Positions 23,916 to 36,480 of a stretch of DNA of 64,000 nt are shown one piece after another. Each line of letters opens with the position of its first letter. The first letter of the stretch is position 1. The notes below the pieces were generated by a model. The model was not told the DNA's origin. It was given only the letters and a program-made list of their open reading frames with translations, and did not search any database. The DNA is from Amblyornis subalaris (taxonomy: Eukaryota > Chordata > Aves > Passeriformes > Ptilonorhynchidae), in assembly GCA_018881555.1 (NCBI GenBank), contig JACAXG010000055.1, forward strand, positions 372,001 to 436,000. Direction: 5' to 3'. Both the position numbers and the translations under genes were made by a program.

Positions 23916-24157
23916 TGTCACGGCGTGGCCTCATCTAGTTAGATAGTCAGTGGCCGCAACCTTCCTAGAAGCCTCTCGCTTGTCCGGCGGTGCCTCGGTG
24001 CGGTGTGCGACAGCCGGTGGGAAAGGCACAGTGCCGTGCCTNCCACCCGCTANTCCCACCAGCGCAGGTGGCTAAGCAGGCAGTCGCACAGTCGACNCCT
24101 TAAGACGGGAATAAAGACTCGGAGGTGGACTCTCCTTATGATGTTCCACAGAAGGTG

Positions 24158-24163
24158 TTTATT
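24158..24163 (-). terminator. LTR polyadenylation signal
   Basis: AATAAA on the minus strand, followed by a TG-rich stretch (CACCTTCTGTGGAAC). This is consistent with the R/U5 boundary lying near 24140. Confidence 0.65.
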
Positions 24164-24210
24164 CNTGAAGGNTCAGGGAAGGAGAGCACTAACTACAGGG
24201 TGACACAGGA

Positions 24211-24218
24211 TTATATAC
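24211..24218 (-). promoter_or_regulatory. LTR TATA box
   Basis: GTATATAA on the minus strand lies about 50 bases before the polyadenylation signal, the expected order in a retroviral LTR. Transcription would start at about 24185 and run toward lower coordinates. Confidence 0.65.
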
Positions 24219-24653
24219 TAAACTGAATAGGGGTGGAGAGAACACCGAGGGCCAATCACATTAGGGTTAGGGGGAGGAGAAAAGGNGGGGTAGCAGTACA
24301 CAAACCAATAAGGGTAGGCGAGGGGAGGAGCAGGGGAACAAAGCCAGTGAGGCATCGAGTGAGGGAGAACATTCTGGAACATAACCATATACAGAACATA
24401 GATTGACAAGGATAAACCANATGAATGGGGGAGCATACCNCTCCAAGGNCTGGGTGGGAGAGACTTTCCTTCTTACCACAATCCAGGGGGAGATCCTGGA
24501 CCTTGGAGCCTTTACTTAATACAACACCTGNGCTCCCTGGCCCCACTGGCTCCTCAGTTACTTGTGTGGCTGGCCTATCCTCCGCAGCATCTCCAGCTGC
24601 AGGCCGAGCCACCACCATAGTTTTTGTCTTAAAATACAGTTTCCAGTGGGAAT

Positions 24654-24669
24654 AATTTGTTAACAAATT
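24654..24669. promoter_or_regulatory. 16-bp palindrome near the LTR 5' end
   Basis: AATTTGTTAACAAATT is a perfect palindrome 20 bases inside the U3 start of the minus-strand LTR. GTTAAC palindromes resemble binding sites of dimeric factors such as HNF1-type proteins. The assignment is only motif-based. Confidence 0.3.
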
Positions 24670-26052
24670 AATTCTATGATTTCACAACACCTATGCAGTG
24701 CCATTTAGTAGTGCCTTGGCTTCCCNTTAACTACAGTAACGAGTGGGATTTTTTACAACAGCATTTTTTCTCAGTATTTTACCTCTCTTCTCTAATTACT
24801 TCTGCTGTTAAAATGGTCACATTGTCATGTCTAGCAAAAAATTCACAAACATTCATTGTCTGGACAAATGGAATGAAATCTCAGTTATAAAATGCCTGTT
24901 GATTGTACAGCCTTGAATAAAACATTTTGCTTCTTATTTTGCATTATTAAAATTTTTATATTTTTCCAAAACATGCAGAACAGCTTATTTTTTGTTGTCG
25001 TTGTTCAGTATTTATACAGAATATTTCATANGAATTCCAAGTTATGAAATGAACATTAATCTTTGTAGGTTGTAAGTTTAGAAGACCATATGGCAAAAAG
25101 TTAGCAAAGCAGCAAGGGTGTCTAGCAGAGAACAAACTACAAGTTCTTCTGAAAAATATTAATTTCATATTAATATGTGGGAGCTGTGAAAGATATAGCT
25201 ATGAGGAATGAAAAAGTGTGTTTTGCATCTACCACCTCATCACGCAAAAACTGAATCCATACTGATCCATCTAGCAATAACAGGTGAATAAAATTCCTGG
25301 GTTTTTTTTTCCTGGCAAATCTCTGCCTAGGTAAGGCTGGAAACAGATTTGACAATTAATAAATAGTTATATTCATGATTAGGAAACAGTTTAAATTATG
25401 TAATAGCATAGAATGAGGCTCTCTACCCAGAAAGAAGAGTAAAGTTTAGGTATGACTGTGTGGGTGACACCTGCAGATGTAATCAAAGACNTTTGCATCT
25501 TGCCTGCCCCCTCTGCAAGCCCAAAGAAAGAATGCAGAGATGGGGGAACAAAATTCAGTGCCAGTCACTTTTTCGTACACAGAGATCACTTGTTGATTTA
25601 AAATGAAGTAAAATTGGTGCTCCGTGGTCTCCAGAAGAGCAGTAACCAACTGGACCTATCTCAGACCTGTCTGGATGGAGATGAGAAATTCTTGTGCAGA
25701 GGAAAGGAATCAGTGAGGGAAACAACCAGCCTGATGGTGAGAAGATTTAGAGAAGCCTATACAAGCAAGCAGGAACAGTTTGCTTTCTTTTCGGGGCAGA
25801 AAGGACTGTGCTTGCTTCAGGAGCAATTTTACTTCATCTGCTGCTAGCAGGATCACAGTAGCAATTCTGTTTTTTAGGAATGTGAATAAAATTTACATTT
25901 AGAGAACTATTGTATATTCCGAAAGTTCAGCAGTAATAATGTCCTCTTCTACTAGGTGAGGGACTCCTAAGGGTAGTTGATGATAAACTCTAGATTTCCT
26001 CACAGATGCACTGTACTCAAGTATCAAGTCCTGGAGGTCAGTCACCTGCCTG

Positions 26053-26104
26053 CCCTCCCTCCCTCCCTCCCTCCCTTCCTCCCTTCCTCCCTCCCTCCCT
26101 CCCT
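26053..26104 (+). repeat. Polypyrimidine (CCCT/CCTT)n microsatellite
   Basis: About 52 bases of uninterrupted C and T in CCCT units, with four-T-richer units (CCCTT, CCT) near the middle. The antisense frame translates to a Gly-Arg-Glu repeat, which is an artefact of the microsatellite. Confidence 0.95.
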
Positions 26105-27465
26105 GGGCTTCTCCCAGCCTCTCCCAAGTTATCCTGAAGTCTGCACCCACTAACTCCTGTATCAGGCTGGGATGCTCACACAGACACAGCTCATATTTAG
26201 ACTTCCCATGTCTCAGCTCTCTCAGCTTTATGGCTTGGTGATCTAATTAACGTGGATGTCTTCACTAGTAGTAAAATAGAAAGGTAAAAAAGATGCTTAG
26301 GCTTGCTTGTTAGCTTCTTCCATTAATCAATCACCCTCTCTCTGCTATGTGTCTCTGGACTTCTTAAGCTCTGATTATCCTTCTTTTTTCTTATTTTAGG
26401 CCCCAGTCATCAAACTCGCAATTCTGGCAAGAGTAGTAGTTTGAAAGAATTGGTTTTAATTTAAAAAGCAGTTTTGCAGTAGGAATGCTTTATTTTAATG
26501 GCCATCTTCCTAACAGCCAGCAGCCTTGGAAAACGTTGCCTTTGCCCTTTGCTTTAAAAGGAATAATTTTTCATGAGCAGAATTGCCTATGAATTCTTAA
26601 TATGCAAGCTTTATTAAAGCCAACTTAAAATGCTGAGCAGCAGAGAATACTTAGACAGGATTATGCTACATAAGGAAAAGCAGTTGGAAGACCAAGAATT
26701 TATTTGAGCATGGAAGGTCTCAAGCTGTGACAAAGTTAAACATTATGTGGCCTGTTTATTCATCCTCTGCACCACTCTTTTCCACACGTCACATCTGCAG
26801 TTCCCCATTCACTCTGAAGCTACTAGAGGCAGCATGGGCTTGTTATAAGCAGGCAAAGCAGAAAATGCTTGGGATCTAGCAGCTCCTTTTGAACAAGAAA
26901 GCAGCACTCTTAAAGTGTAGCTATAATCTTGGCACTCTGTTGGTGTGCACTAAATCCTTTCTCCCAGAAGGATGAAAGAAACCCCAAATCTCTTCTTTCT
27001 CATGAAGTAGGCACCTGTAGTAGTCACATGTCACGCTGTCTCCTGCTTGCTCATATCAGACAGAAGTGAGCTGTGCCCTGCAGCTGGATGTTTACAGTGC
27101 CTCTGAACTCTGTCTTTCCTAAATGACAGCCACAGAGATGATGAAATAAACTGGGATTATTATATATATGTTATTTATNTTGAAACTCTCAATGATACTT
27201 AGATGTAAGTCCACCCTCCTAATAAACAAATAGACAATTTAACAGAAACACTATCTCGGAAATGTGTGTTTACAAAAGTTTAGCTTCAGTATTTGTGTCT
27301 GCCTGCAGAACTATCAGCTCATGTGGCATTACTTTCCTTACTCGTTCGGTGCCCATAGCTTTGAAATCTCACAGCAAAACAAGAACATTTTGAAGATATG
27401 TTGAGTTATGGGAAAAAAAAATCATCAGAGCAGGCAAGTTGGTAATTTTAGAAACACTTTACAAC

Positions 27466-27481
27466 TTGTGTGTGTGTGTGG
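27466..27481 (+). repeat. Short (GT)n run
   Basis: Seven consecutive GT units in otherwise unique sequence. Confidence 0.8.
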
Positions 27482-30005
27482 TTTATATTTGCTTTTAAAT
27501 GGACTTGCTGTGGGGGAAAAAAGGAACCAAAAAAACAAAAAGCCAAAATCCTCTAATTACATGAATGAGAAGCAGCATGGGAAATTCAGTACTTCAGTTG
27601 GATTAATTTATTTTGGTGAGATAGACAAAAAAGGGAAGTCTGAAAGTTCAACTGAAGTCTTCCTTAATTGCAGAGTACAAATCTTACTATAAATGATGAA
27701 TTGTTTATATTGCCATGTATATGTGTAGTATGGATATTACAACTCTTTAAGCTAAAGTCCCAGGTATGTCTTGGAGAACAGCTCATCTCATATGAGAGTT
27801 TCACAGATGCCCTGCACTGAAGGGTCTTGATCACTCAAAATACTCCTTTCCCTTAGTACAATACATGAATAAAACTGTCTCTTTTTTCTTTTTCAAAATT
27901 GAGCACAAACACACACACCCCCAAACCCCATCAAAACACTGATTATCTAGCTTACATGAGTATTTGGAAGTTAGAGGTGTTGAGGAGCCATTATTTCATT
28001 GAAGAAAATCTCTTAACAAAGTGTTAACTATGCTTAAAAGTGACTGGAGAAATAGGTGTGGTGTAAATACATTTTTCTATTTCATGCAAAAAGTAGATGC
28101 TGTTGGAAGGGTTATCTCAAGAGAGAACCACACTAAGACAGGAAACATCCCATAAGCTTTCAACACCCTTTGTATTTTATGAGATTTACTCCAAGACTGA
28201 GCCATAAAGTATCAGTCTTTTGGGACTTACCCTCTCTCATGTTTTTAGTTTAGCACCAGTTCTACTTGGAAGCAGGATGTTTTTCTCTCCTGCAGTCCTT
28301 TAGTGACAGCTGTGAATGTTTACTTGGAGAGGCATATAAAGATGGGTATCTGCCTGAAACTGCAGAATAAAAGGAAAGCAGAAACTGGGGACCTCTCATT
28401 CAGACTAAGGGAGGAAAGAGGCCAATGAATCACTCTTTGCTGGCACTCTGGAGCTGTCTGTCCAGCCCTGGGGGTAGACTATGCATCTCAGTTTCACTTT
28501 GGATCATTCCAAAGTACCCTCGAAAAATTGCAAAAGGTTTCTTTTTGCCTTTTGTCCTCAGCTGCACAAGCTCTCCCCAGCTATTGCTGATAATCTCTCT
28601 CAAACTTGTAAGACAGATGTCAGAAGAGAGCATTTCCTCATATTTGCAAAAGGAGTTTACTTCCAATAAAATACAAGACAGCTGCTCCAGAACACTCAAG
28701 CAGCTTCCTCAGAGCACTCTGAGTATTTGAATTGAAACTTGCTGTGGTGTATTTGGAGCCCAGCTTTGCCCTCTCACTTGTTTCTGTCTGTTCTTTGCCC
28801 TTATCTCAGATCTGGGTATGTGAACTCTCAAGGAAATGGGCAGATTGACCAGGAACTTGGGCTCTGCACATCTCTGTGGCACTGAAAAGCCTGCAAATCT
28901 CAGAGTCCTCAGGCCTGGTGTCCTGGAACTGCTCTATAGCCCTCAACACGGCACTGCATCTCAGGGTAATTTGATTTTTGTGGACCCATATTTCTACCCT
29001 GATATATGAAAACTGTGTCCTTGCTATTCACATGGGGTAGAGCAGTGTTGACACAATTGTTCTGTATACACTGCACTGGAATGCACAGATGAGATTTTGG
29101 GATTTCAAGTATCTTAGAATATTTGTTCAACAGTGCAAACACTAACAGCCCTTTTAAAGTTCTGCCCCAGGATCAATTGCAGAATGTCACAGCTGACTCA
29201 CAGACGCAGGGCTGTAATGGCATGTTGTAAACAGACAAAATCCCACCCATCAGCTTGTTTGCATATTTAGAGAAAACTGATCCAAAATCCTTTTAATTAC
29301 AATTAAGATAAGAAGGCAGATGTTTAAAGGAGTATTTTCTGTGAAAATATACTCCAGATTAAATTCAGGGCTCAGTACTTAAACCCAGAATTGTTAAGCT
29401 TAAGATCAATAAACACTTGAGGTCTCTAAGGCATGTCTGATTCTTGCCTCTGAACGTGGAGAAAAATGTTGATTGATTCAGAAGGGTAGAGGTGTATTTA
29501 GGAAGAGCTGTTGAAAACTTTTCTGTAAAATGAAGATGTGAATGTGGGCTGATGCTGAATAAATCCAGTGTGCATGTGTTGGAACCAATCTGCAAAAGAC
29601 AGGATAATTGTNGTTTATTTTTTCAGTGTTGTAGAGGTTGTTCTGTACTCAGTGCTGTGCCCTTCAGTGTGACAACCAGCCCCCTCCCCAGGGCACCCCG
29701 GGCAGTCAGGCTGACATATGCCAAGTGTGACTGGAGACTCTCAGCCAGCAATCCCATTTGCAAAAGACAAACATCACATAATAAAATAGTGCACTTGTGC
29801 TGATCATCTTGTGGAAAGTAATCATTGAAAAATTCAGTTAAATTCCCTGTAGCATGAGATTGCACTTTGCTGCAATATCTGTTGAGCATTAGGGTCTGAG
29901 TGGTTCCCCTGGAATTGGTTACTCCTTCCCACCTCTGTGCTTTCCCCTCTCCGATGCCAGCATGGATTGATGTGGTTTCCAGAATGGATTTATTTTAAAA
30001 CTATC

Positions 30006-30023
30006 TTTTTTTTTTTTTTTTTT
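30006..30023 (+). repeat. T18 homopolymer
   Basis: Eighteen consecutive T bases. No retroposed body was recognised next to it, so it is listed only as a homopolymer. Confidence 0.9.
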
Positions 30024-33000
30024 AAGAGTTGTGATCCTAGGAGGTTCTCATATAGCCCAAAAATATGAGCTGGAGGGGAGAGGGGAAAGAAAGCGAAAAG
30101 GCAGAGACAAAGGCTGGAGCATCTCTTCCTGTTTGCTCATGGAAATACAGGGACAGCTATTTGTGTTAGCTCTTTATAGGTAAAGGAGAGAGATGGGCAT
30201 TTCCAGAAACTGGTTACTTTACAAACATTACTTGCCAAAAGGTATCTGCTAATGCTGGTCATCTTTAAAGTGCCTATCCCTCTCTACCGACTGAAGAAAA
30301 ATCATGGGGAACAAATTTAGAATATACAGATGATTTATACACTTCTGAAATAGTTGAAATAAACCTCCCTACAGGACTATTTTTCTGTGTTAAGGTATTA
30401 CTACATTTGGTTCTTTGAAATCTTGGTAATTTATTTTGTGAATGGCTGTTGCAAGGACAAAAAAGAGGAAATGTAGCTTTAAAATAGATCTTAGTGCTGC
30501 TTTTAAGCTACTGTAGTTAATTTATGGGCATTCGTGCTTACAAAACTTAATAAACTGCCTCATTCCTTGGATAATATGCAGTTCCATTACACAAATGGTA
30601 GGTACATTGCATAAATGATACCCAGGGAGCTCGAGCATGACTTGCACTTTCTCGTGACCAAGTCAGAAGAGTGAGTCACCAGAGCAGACCTGTCAGCTAA
30701 ACAGCACCTCTCTTGCATCACTGCTTGCATTCTGCCTTTGTGTGACCAGACTGTGGGGCTCCAGTCATGCTGATGGACATCCCACCTGTGAGAGGGTGTC
30801 TTTGCTCAACATCCGAGATCTGGACCACAGCTGGTCAATTTTCTCAGTCCTGAGGTCCTCAGCAAGTTTCCTGTGGGCAAACCCATCTCTCAGCTGGCTT
30901 GCTGGTCCCTCTATAACCAATGCAAAGAAATGGACATTTCTGGCTGTTATTCATCTCAGCCCAGAGAAGTTATTTGGAAGAGGTCAAACAAATTTCTGCC
31001 TCTACCTTCCTTCTGGGAAGCATAAATTTTTCTCCATTGACTATAAAGGGAAATAGGAGTTCCTGTCTGGTGACCCTCCCTTAATTACTTCCCTCCAGGC
31101 ACAGCTTTATTTCAGGACTATATGTAAAAAGACATCTATAAATTCATTTAAACTGGCTCTCAACATAGCGCTTGTTGTCCACGGGGTCACACCATGTGGG
31201 ATTTATCTTTCATAAGCCATATAATAAAATGAACTTTGCAAACTGCAAAAGCTATTAATCAAACGCCAACCATTATCAGATCCTGAGAGCTTTTTTGAGA
31301 AACATTGGGGAGATTAACTTCACAACACCTTCAATTGATGTCTGCAGCCACGGACATCAGATAAGTAATATGGCTTCTCATTACAGGCAGCAGGATGAAT
31401 AGGCTGGAACACAAACCCAGGGTCCATTTTGCTGTTCCTGCTGGCAAACATTCCCTCTCATAAAGCAGAGAATGATGAATCAACACACTGGGTGCTGGAG
31501 AGCTGGAAGTAAACACTGCTTCTTAGACTTCTGGCTGAATTAGCGAATGAAAAATTTCTTTAGACGCTTTTGGGCCCTGAAAACAACTTAATATATCCTT
31601 TTACAAGTAAGTCTCCTAAGTGTCCTCAAAATTTATCACCAGAAACAGTGGCAAAATATGGGAAAATACTTAGTTGAACTATAAGCTCACAAAATTGGAC
31701 TGAGTTGATTTGACAGGAGTTACTTTAACCTATTCCTAAAGGATGTACATTAGTGTCTTTGTTTAGACATTTTGGTTTAGCTTCTATCAAGAATATTTGT
31801 TTCTAACTATAAAAATGTTTTTCATATATTCTAAAAATGTTTCAACATTTGAAGTGCTGCAATCACTTTTCAGAGAAGAATCATAAATACAGTTAAAATG
31901 CAGACCCTACTGCCAGTTACAAACAACTGACTGTTGAGAGATGACATCAGAAACACTGGTAGGGCACTGACCTATTCCTTTACTCTATTAAGAAAAGGAG
32001 CAACAAATTAAAAACTCCTATATTTTAGACTATGTGTGGTTATGGGCTGCAGTGTGTTAAGACTTCCTGCTCTTGCCACTAGATAGCAGTGTATGTCTTC
32101 TGAGTTTAGAATACATATTTCTTACCCAGCTAACCTATAGATCTCACTTCTTATCTATTAGTATTCTTTTAAATTTCTCCTCAAGGGTGATGCAGGTTTT
32201 GTGGAAAGAGTTATAGAATAGCATATGCTAAATATATAAAGTATTATTAGCTNCTAGTTGCTAATTTTTGATGAAAATTATGAGCTTCAAAATAGAAAAG
32301 ATGAAAAAGGTGCAGACCTTGTGATGTTCCACTTATGCAGGCTCACAGAAAATCAATTGGTTAAAATGGAATTCCTCTGATTTATATTAGTATAGTGGGA
32401 GGAAGATGTGTCCCACAAGTCTATGAATTCCTGAGCCTTCTTAGAAAGTAGAACAGAAAAAAATGTACCTATCACAGCTTGAAGGGAGAGCAAGGTTGTT
32501 TATACCCACCTGCTGTGTTCGATGCCCTATTCCTTTGAAAGAGGCACTGCCCTGGTCAGCACTGTGATAGTCAAAGCATGTAAGAGCATTATGCTTAAAA
32601 ATAGTTACTGTCAGTCCATTATGACATGTTGAATAACCTCATTTAATTGACTTCAGCAGCTCACTTTCTATGTTCTTAGAAGTATTTTGAAGTAAACCTT
32701 CCCTGTTTAATGCATATGGAAGTTAAAAAATCAGCCAGATAAGAGGTGACTCAGGTCTGCCTTCCCACTGCCCATATCTGCCCATCTCTGAAGTGCTTTT
32801 TAATATAAAGTTAAGGGGCTCTGCCTTCCAGAGCCTTGCTCAAACAAGTTCTGACTCTGATGAGAAGTCGGCTGTGATTCAAGGATTGCACATTTTTGAT
32901 GAACACCATTAAAACAAAATGAAGAAAAAAATTAATGCCAGCATCATTACAAAGAGACATTGCTGAACAGATGGGCAAGCTTCTGGCAGNAGGACTTCAG

Positions 33001-36000
33001 AAACTAGATCAGTGACTTGGCTGCAGGGAGGGAGAGAGAGGAAGAAAGGAGGATAAAGAAGAAGAAAATAAGATAACTTCAGTGGAATCCTACCCAACTC
33101 AGAGTGGCGAGTAAAACACCCTTCTCTACTACTTTAGAGAAAAAAAATACGATATGGAGTTCATTATTTGTTGTCTCCTTTTGTTGGTGTCCTCAGGAGC
33201 TCAAAGTAATTGAATAAATTTAGATACTTGAATAGGAGGGTAAATATAAATACTTGGGGATTTTTCATCTTGTGTTCATTGGGGCTTTATTTTGGTAGGC
33301 CAAGGTGACGTTCTTTAGGGAAGCATAAGCCTGAAGTCAGGGCATGANTGGTTCTCAAGTTTGACTGGATCTGATGTAAGGATGTTGTTTTAAAAATAGA
33401 GGACTAAAAAAATATACAATGGAAAACTTTTAGATGTTAGAGAGAGACTGAGCAAAAGAACCAGTGCTGCCACTGATCTTGTCCTTCCTGGGGTAAATTC
33501 CATCCTACAAGGGCAGAACTGCAGCCTTTTCTCTCTGTTGCTCTGAGTTTTCTGAGGATTCTTCTGGAGGAAGCCATTTATTCCCCTCCAGGGATTTTCT
33601 TCAGCTCTTATTGGCCATTGACTATATAAACGTTATATTCCCCCACCCCACAATCATTTATGGGATCAGCTGGAGGAAGTACCTGGGATCAGAACTCACA
33701 GTCACCACTATGGACAGAAAATTTCTCCCTTGAGCAGGGAAACAGGGGAATCACCAGTAGCAGTTTAAATCCTTATTTCAAACAGTAATGTTGGTTAAGT
33801 CACTNTGCAATACAAGTGCGAGCTTGTGCTTTGAGTCTAGGCTCCTTAATTTCTTATAATTTCAGAGTAAGAGTAGCCCACTGCAGCCAAATTTTCATTT
33901 TTGTCTGATGATGCCCTGGTGCTGTTGAAATGAAGCTGATATAAGTCAAAGCAGAAGCAGGAGCACANCTTCCACTGCTGACTGCAGAGCTTCTATCCAC
34001 ATCTTAATCACTATGCTCTCTGAAATGTTTCTCTTAATTTCCCTTGTGGCCAGCTCTTTTGAAGTTTTAATATGTGACCTGTTGCCATCTACTCGAATAG
34101 CTCTTTTCTCCCCATTTGCTCTTTTTCTATGCTCTTTGGAACATTATTTTTCTTAGCTCTGGTCCTTTTACTCTCTGGATATAATAATNAAAAGTATTCT
34201 CAGAAACCTGTTCTTTCATCATACCTATGTTATGCAATGAACCTCTATAGTTTATCTAGGTCAGATGGTCTACTTAAATTGCATTGAAATGAACAGATAA
34301 ATGTGAACTTCAGGCAGGTCATTTATTTCAACTCTGAATGATACATTCCACACTGTACTTTAACTAGAGCTGACCAAAATGGATGAAAATCATGTCAGTG
34401 ACCTGCTTCCAGTTTTCAAGGATTTTGATTTTTCAGAGGGCTTTCTCTATTCTGTCTTTCTGGTATTTGTTTATTGGTGGGGGTTTTTTGTGTTGTATTG
34501 TTGGGGGTTTTTTTGATAGGGAAACAGTATAGGTCTGCACCTATCTTCAAAGGCAAAAGAATTAAGAAGAAAAAAAAAGTAAGAAATTTCAAAATCATTT
34601 CCGAGAATTCGTACTTTATTGTACCAGCAGAATCAATAATTTCTAGCAGCAGAGGATCTATAGAGTAAGATTGAGCTATTTTGGTTCTGTACACCTGAAA
34701 TTAGTTGAGCAGAGGTTCACACAACCCACTGAACTGAGGCCAAAGAGAAAAGCACTAAAGTCACTTCTATAAAAGAGGGAAGGAAGGAAAGAAGTTTACA
34801 TTCATATTGCTTTGAACTGGAGATGATGACTGACCCCACTGTCTGTCTTGTTTCCATTTAGTAACCTCACCTTAATAAGCTTTTTTATCGACTGTTGTTA
34901 TTTAACATAATAACAACAGCCCAGAGGTACTGACGAAAAGAAGGTCAATGTGTGCCTCCTCATTCCAGTCTGAATATATTGATGGCATTATTTTATAAAG
35001 TCACCCAACTAAATAGGCAGCTAAGTGGCCTTTGGCTATGAAAATGGTAAAATGGAATCTGGGAAGGCTCCATACACACTGAAAAGATGAGCAGCTTCCA
35101 GTCAGCCCAATAAATTGAGTTTGAAACTGCATTCTAGTTATAGACAATTAAACGAGTCAGTAAAAAACAATAAGTATATATACTATATATTACTATAATA
35201 TCTATATACCTGGTATTGCTGAAAAGACACTTTCAGAGAAACCTGAGTTTGTAATTCCAGGGGAAACCTTAGCCACTGCAGTTTGGGGATTGCTTATGTT
35301 GTCACTGATCATAAGAAATCAAATAATATATAAACTCAAACCACTCCACGCAGTTTAAAATATATTAATGAGATTTGGAAGACATTAGGAGCATTACATA
35401 GTTTATGGTTGTTTTCATCCATCTCCTTGATTGAATTTTCCCAGAAGCCTCCATTGCCCTGTTTGTGGCAGAGCTAATGAGAACTGATGTCTCTGTGTGT
35501 TTCTGCCTGAGCCCTGCTGAAATGAGTGTGCTGGGCCTCTGGGCACTGTGGTAGCAGCTTGTTTTGGGAAGGAATGAGGAGTTTTCACCTCCTGCCAGCT
35601 TTTAATACCACCTTTCGCAGCGCTCAGATTCACATGTTGTAAAATATTGTTGTGGCTGCACGGCCTCTGCTCATGGGTGATATCAAGGTCGGTGGACCTG
35701 TACTTGCTAATACAGACACATTTAATGTGTTGTCAGTGGTGTTTGGGTATCTCTGAGCACCAGCCATCTCTAAAAGAGGCAAAGGAAANGTCCTTCTCTG
35801 TCTGGAATTTGTATTTTCATGGGAGAGAAGCACAAGTCTGGTTCGAGTCAGAGCTTTAGGATGTTTCTAGGCTTGTGGCAAAAAGCCTCTATAAAAGGCA
35901 GAGCCTGAAACACTTAGTTAGAAACAGATGGGTACNTCAGGCTGTGCTCTGTGAACCCAGGAGGGAAATGGGGCAGGGAGATTGGTAAGGAACTGGAAGT

Positions 36001-36344
36001 TATGCTTCATATTTCCTCGTGCTCTTTTCTTTCTGGTGAAGGCTCTGACTTGATAGTGATAGTAAAATTAATTTGCATCATCTGAACTTTCCCCAGTTAT
36101 TTAATAGACTACTCAACGAAAGAACAAATCTGACCATGGTATGAGACACTTAATGTGCCTGTAATTAACTGATATCCAAACAAGTAGAAGCTGGAAAACA
36201 TCAGAATATTGAAATAAGAACTCACACACAAAAATGAGATAATTTTCATTTGTAGGCTTAGAACATATACTTCTTTTATTTCTTGAAAGTAATTTGCAGA
36301 ATTTGGGTTTGTATACATTACCTTTTTGGAAGTGATCTAGGTCG
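30024..36344. other. AT-rich unique sequence, no gene recognised
   Basis: No exon or repeat recognised. Two blocks (about 31140-31420 and 34840-35110) have the balanced, motif-dense, non-repetitive look of conserved non-coding elements. The second holds a perfect 11-bp hairpin. A purine-rich stretch lies at about 33027-33072 and a TA-rich stretch at about 35172-35212. Confidence 0.45.
34892..34919. other. Perfect 11-bp inverted repeat with 6-nt loop
   Basis: CTGTTGTTATT (34892-34902) and AATAACAACAG (34909-34919) are exact reverse complements around the loop TAACAT. The arms contain TTGTTAT/ATAACAA words of the type recognised by SOX-family HMG proteins. It could be a paired protein-binding site or a small hairpin. 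The length is short for a microRNA precursor. Confidence 0.45.
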
Positions 36345-36380
36345 TCTTCCTTCCTTCCTTCCTTCCTTCCTTCCTTCCTT

Positions 36381-36412
<32 letters not shown>

Positions 36413-36426
36413 CCTTCCTTCCTTCC
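36345..36426 (+). repeat. (CCTT)n microsatellite
   Basis: About twenty TTCC units, interrupted twice by CCTG variants near 36395 and 36407. The minus-strand frame through it encodes a repeated Lys-Glu-Gly-Arg peptide and should not be taken as a gene. A purine-rich tract of opposite polarity follows at about 36446-36480. Confidence 0.97.
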
Positions 36427-36480
36427 CCCTCTCCACTGCCTCCTTAGAGAGACAGAAAGGCAGGGAGGGAGAGAGAAAGG

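Larger units (their letters stand above)
23916..24689 (-). mobile_element. Solo LTR of an avian endogenous retrovirus
   Basis: Read on the minus strand, the 774-bp block starts TGTTGTGAAATC (24689) and ends CGCCGTGACA (23916). U3 runs to a TATA box GTATATAA (24218-24211). AATAAA follows about 50 bases later (24163-24158), giving a short R. A CpG-richer U5 fills the rest. No gag-pol-env sequence adjoins it. I found no matching target-site duplication (T-run on the left, CCTATG on the right), so one edge may be imprecise or rearranged. Ten N calls fall inside it. A retroviral LTR is well supported; the exact family is not assigned. Confidence 0.82.
24690..30005. other. AT-rich unique sequence, no gene recognised
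   Basis: No coding signal and no interspersed repeat recognised. It contains the polypyrimidine microsatellite at 26053-26104 and a short GT run at 27466-27481. Confidence 0.5.

Noticed and set aside
24262..24275. TTAGGGTTAGGGGG, telomere-like text
   Set aside because: Only about two units, inside an LTR U3. It is too short to be an interstitial telomere array.
25899..26150. 83-codon frame with Gly-Arg-Glu repeats
   Set aside because: It is the translation of the polypyrimidine microsatellite.
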